Shown here in pieces: positions 7,043-9,363 of a stretch of 9,363 nt of DNA. This DNA is from an uncultured Mollicutes bacterium (GTDB taxonomy: Bacteria > Bacillota_I > Bacilli_A > RFN20 > CAG-826): NCBI GenBank assembly GCA_900550795.1, contig URTN01000018.1, positions 1-9,363 of the forward strand, read 5' to 3'. The notes below the pieces were generated by a model that searched no databases, was not told the origin of the DNA, and saw nothing but the letters and a program-made list of their open reading frames with translations. Position 1 is the stretch's first letter. The number at the start of each line of letters is the position of its first letter. The position numbers were made by a program, and so were the translations under genes.

Positions 7043-9124
7043 ATGAAGAAAAACAAAATTCTCATTACAACTGGATTATTAGTTCTCTCCTTGGGAAGCT
7101 TAATCTCTTGCGGGGATAATACAAACCAATCTTCCCTAAGTGTAGTTAGCGACCTTAGTTTAAGCGACACTAATGTTGAAATGCTTTTCGGTGATACTTA
7201 TGAACTAGTCGCCAAAGGTGCTTCTAGCCCCCTAACTTGGACTAGCTCTAATGAAAATGTATTAACTGTTGATGATGGTAGTGTTAATGCGGTTGGAGAA
7301 GGAGAAGCCGATATTATTGTTTCTGATGGATCTAGTAGGGCCAGCTGCCATTTTAGCGTTACTTTCAAGGATTTATTACCTGCCTTACTTATTGATAATC
7401 TTTCTGGTGATTCCATTTCTTTAGTAAAAGGCTCTTCCTTTGCTTTAAGAGGCAGTGCTCTTTTCAATGGAAAAATCTATTCCTGCCCAATTTCGATCAT
7501 TATTGATGATGAAGAAATGCTTACTCTAGATGGCAATTCCTTAGTAGGGAAAAAAGCCGGGACTAGCGAAGTTACTATCAAAGGCAACTGGAATAATTTT
7601 GATAATCCTTTAATGGAAAAAACCATCAAGGTTACTGTTAGCGATGATATTTCCATGTATCCAAAGGTTACAATCGGTAGCAATAGCTTTGTTACTAATG
7701 ATCTTGAACTTGCCTTAGTCTCTAGTTGGGAAGGCAAGGAATACGATACAAGTGCGAATGTTGAATTTGTCGTTTCTTCTAGCGGAATAGAAAGAAAGGC
7801 CACTTTATCTATTGAAGATAATAGTGTTGCTAGTTTAGATGAATTTGGTAACATCAGGGCCAAAAAGACCGGTAGCACTAAATTACACGGCACCTATACT
7901 GATAATGAAGGCAATGTCTATACTAGCTTCATTACCATTACTGTTTTTTGCCCAGTAGCCACTAATACCAAACAATTAAAGATATCAGCCGAATCCCCAT
8001 TCCCAGTAAAGGAATATTTCGGGACTGATGCAAGCATTGTCTACGCTAAACAAGGTGATAGAGAGCTAAAATTCCTTTCAAATGGATTCATTAAGGGCCT
8101 AGAAGCAAAAGGAGACTCTTCCGAACCATTATTAGTCTTAACTACTAGGGGTGGATATTATTTCTCCGATACGTTTGTCTATACCCGTTCCCTAACTAAA
8201 GATAACTTTGCTTCGACTTTCATGTTATCAGAAGGAAAGATTGTCGATGGTTATTACATTTTAGAAGAAGATATCCTAACTAGTATTGATATGACTAAGC
8301 AAATATCTTCCTATTATCAAGCTGGTAATGCGAAAAACTGTTACTTTAAGGGTACTTTCGATGGCCAAGGCCATACAATAAGTGCCAAAGTTGCTAGGGA
8401 AGGTATATTTGGTGGATTAGGCGAAACTGCGCTAATCAAGAATACCCATTTCAATTTTACCTTCAGTTCTAATAATTATTGCTCTGGCTTAGCTAGAAAT
8501 AACTGGACTAACCAAGTAAAGGGATGGAAGGCAACTTTAAGTGACCTATATATAACGACAACTAATTATTATGACCATTCATATTCATTATTCGAAGTTC
8601 GTTTCAATGATATGGTCATGGAAAATATTTATGTAAAACTCACTTTGGATAAGAGCTGCAAAGAAGTTACTTCTGGAACTCAGGAAAAAGGCGCGTTGTT
8701 CCGTGTAGACAATACGATTACAAATGGCCCATATGGCTCATATCATGGCGATTTCCAAAATATCTATGTAGTTAGTGATGTGTTTATGCCTATTGCTAGC
8801 GGATATGTTGGGAAAGATAATCTATTTGTTTGCTACGCTAAAAACGACAAGGATAAACTAGGGAGTTATGAACGTGGTGGCATTGATTCCCAAATCATGT
8901 GCTGCGCTGTTGGCTCTAAAAACGAAAAGGGTAGCAAGGAAGCCGCTTTATTTGGAAGCTTACCTGGCTGTACCTGGTATTTCAGCGCTTCTAAAAATAC
9001 TACATTAGTTTGGGTCTATGAAGCAGAGCCGGCTTTCAATAATGGCGGTATTAAACGTTATAACACAGTTGAAGATCTAAGAAACGATAACGTTAGCAAG
9101 GTCGGCAGCTGGAACGTGGAGTAA
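7043..9124 (+). CDS. Lipoprotein with BIG2-type Ig-like domains and a C-terminal GLUG/beta-helix-like region
   Basis: A 693-residue surface lipoprotein: MKKNK, hydrophobic core 6-20, lipobox LISC with C23, then a Ser-rich linker. Residues about 35-108 are a clear BIG2 Ig-like domain (LTWTSSNENVLTVDDG at 64-79, then the V.A.GEG.A.I.V strand pattern). Further Ig-like units follow at about 112-200, 203-301 (LSIEDNSVASLDEFGNIRAK at 255-274) and 305-382, the last two weaker. From about 400 the protein changes: FKGTFDGQGHTIS at 435-447 is the signature that opens GLUG-type or pectin-lyase-like right-handed beta-helix repeats. It is followed by short strand-turn units with I.N......F (465-471), L.DLYI (499-504) and MENIYVKL (526-533). 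The usual catalytic Asp/Lys/Arg set of polysaccharide lyases cannot be identified by eye. A role in glycan binding, or a stalked adhesin or enzyme at the surface, is inference from context. Confidence 0.82.
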   Translation: MKKNKILITTGLLVLSLGSLISCGDNTNQSSLSVVSDLSLSDTNVEMLFGDTYELVAKGASSPLTWTSSNENVLTVDDGSVNAVGEGEADIIVSDGSSRASCHFSVTFKDLLPALLIDNLSGDSISLVKGSSFALRGSALFNGKIYSCPISIIIDDEEMLTLDGNSLVGKKAGTSEVTIKGNWNNFDNPLMEKTIKVTVSDDISMYPKVTIGSNSFVTNDLELALVSSWEGKEYDTSANVEFVVSSSGIERKATLSIEDNSVASLDEFGNIRAKKTGSTKLHGTYTDNEGNVYTSFITITVFCPVATNTKQLKISAESPFPVKEYFGTDASIVYAKQGDRELKFLSNGFIKGLEAKGDSSEPLLVLTTRGGYYFSDTFVYTRSLTKDNFASTFMLSEGKIVDGYYILEEDILTSIDMTKQISSYYQAGNAKNCYFKGTFDGQGHTISAKVAREGIFGGLGETALIKNTHFNFTFSSNNYCSGLARNNWTNQVKGWKATLSDLYITTTNYYDHSYSLFEVRFNDMVMENIYVKLTLDKSCKEVTSGTQEKGALFRVDNTITNGPYGSYHGDFQNIYVVSDVFMPIASGYVGKDNLFVCYAKNDKDKLGSYERGGIDSQIMCCAVGSKNEKGSKEAALFGSLPGCTWYFSASKNTTLVWVYEAEPAFNNGGIKRYNTVEDLRNDNVSKVGSWNVE

Positions 9125-9136
9125 ACACAATTATTT

Positions 9137-9363
9137 ATGAATTCATCCAAAGAAATGAAATTGACATTAGATGGATATGCAGGTTCTTTAATCCGCTTTA
9201 TTGTTGATAAAGAATACTTAGATAAAGAGAAATACCATCTCTTTGCTAGCCAATTCCAACTTCATTCCGATATAAATGGATCATGGAAAGGGGAATACTG
9301 GGGGAAATTTCTCCGTGGAGCCTGCGAATGTTATAAAGCCACTTTGAATCCAAAGGTTTATAA
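9137..9363 (+). CDS. N-terminal part of a probable DUF1680/GH127-like glycosidase (truncated by window end)
   Basis: An open frame of 75 complete codons starts at an ATG 12 bases after the previous stop and runs off the window. The terminal TAA at 9361-9363 is out of frame and is not its stop. The protein begins MNSSKEMKLTLDGYAGSLIR and has no signal peptide, so the product should be cytoplasmic. Around residues 52-64 it reads SWKGEYWGKFLRG, followed by a CYKATLNPKV-like segment. This matches my memory of the W..E.WGKW...A..AY..T.D..L pattern near the start of DUF1680 (GH127-type, includes beta-L-arabinofuranosidases) proteins. The family assignment rests on this one block. The only purine-rich upstream site is GGAG at about 9118-9121, 15 bases from the ATG, which is long spacing; the ATG at 9155 is an alternative without a better site. 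Confidence 0.6.
   Translation, partial: MNSSKEMKLTLDGYAGSLIRFIVDKEYLDKEKYHLFASQFQLHSDINGSWKGEYWGKFLRGACECYKATLNPKVY

Noticed and set aside
7477..7893. 138-residue minus-strand open frame
   Set aside because: It is antisense to a clear Ig-like coding region, has no ribosome binding site, and its Ser/Leu-rich composition is that expected from reverse reading of the sense gene.
9125..9136. Terminator or promoter between the lipoprotein and the GH127-like gene
   Set aside because: Only 12 bases separate them, with no inverted repeat, T-run or -35/-10 pair.
9361..9363. Terminal TAA as the stop of the last gene
   Set aside because: In the frame from 9137 the last full codon is 9359-9361 (TAT), so the TAA is out of frame and the gene continues.

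Overview
This AT-rich window carries one tightly packed, plus-strand gene cluster that looks like a carbohydrate capture, import and breakdown locus of a Gram-positive-type bacterium (Bacillota). The support is: paired sugar-type ABC permeases, lipoprotein signal peptides with lipobox cysteines, strong AAGGAGG-type ribosome binding sites, and an AT-rich Ser/Asn/Lys-heavy coding style. Trp is encoded by TGG and no ORF reads through TGA, so the standard bacterial code applies. An uncultured gut Bacilli/Erysipelotrichia-like lineage is a guess from protein style only.

Layout. Positions 1-94 do not belong with the rest: on the minus strand they read as an internal piece of GatB (tRNA amidotransferase subunit B) at about 54% GC. 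At about 95-109 this piece joins, within a gene, a MalF/UgpA-type permease that has lost its own start. Both genes are broken at the same point, so this is most likely an assembly chimera or, less likely, a real rearrangement. Next come a MalG/UgpE-type permease (949-1977), a 1000-residue secreted Ig-like multidomain protein (1994-4996), a DUF4838 lipoprotein (start corrected to 5010, ends 7040), a lipoprotein with Ig-like/BIG2 domains and a GLUG-like beta-helix region (start corrected to 7043, ends 9124), and the first 75 codons of a protein that resembles DUF1680/GH127-type glycosidases and has no signal peptide (9137 to the window end).

Gaps between genes are only 2 to 16 bases and no terminator or internal promoter is visible, so the genes are probably one transcript. 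Inferred model: the exported proteins bind and perhaps trim a glycan at the cell surface, the two permeases import the products, and the cytoplasmic GH127-like enzyme finishes degradation. The substrate-binding protein and ATPase that the permeases need are not in the window. The glycan itself cannot be named from the sequence.
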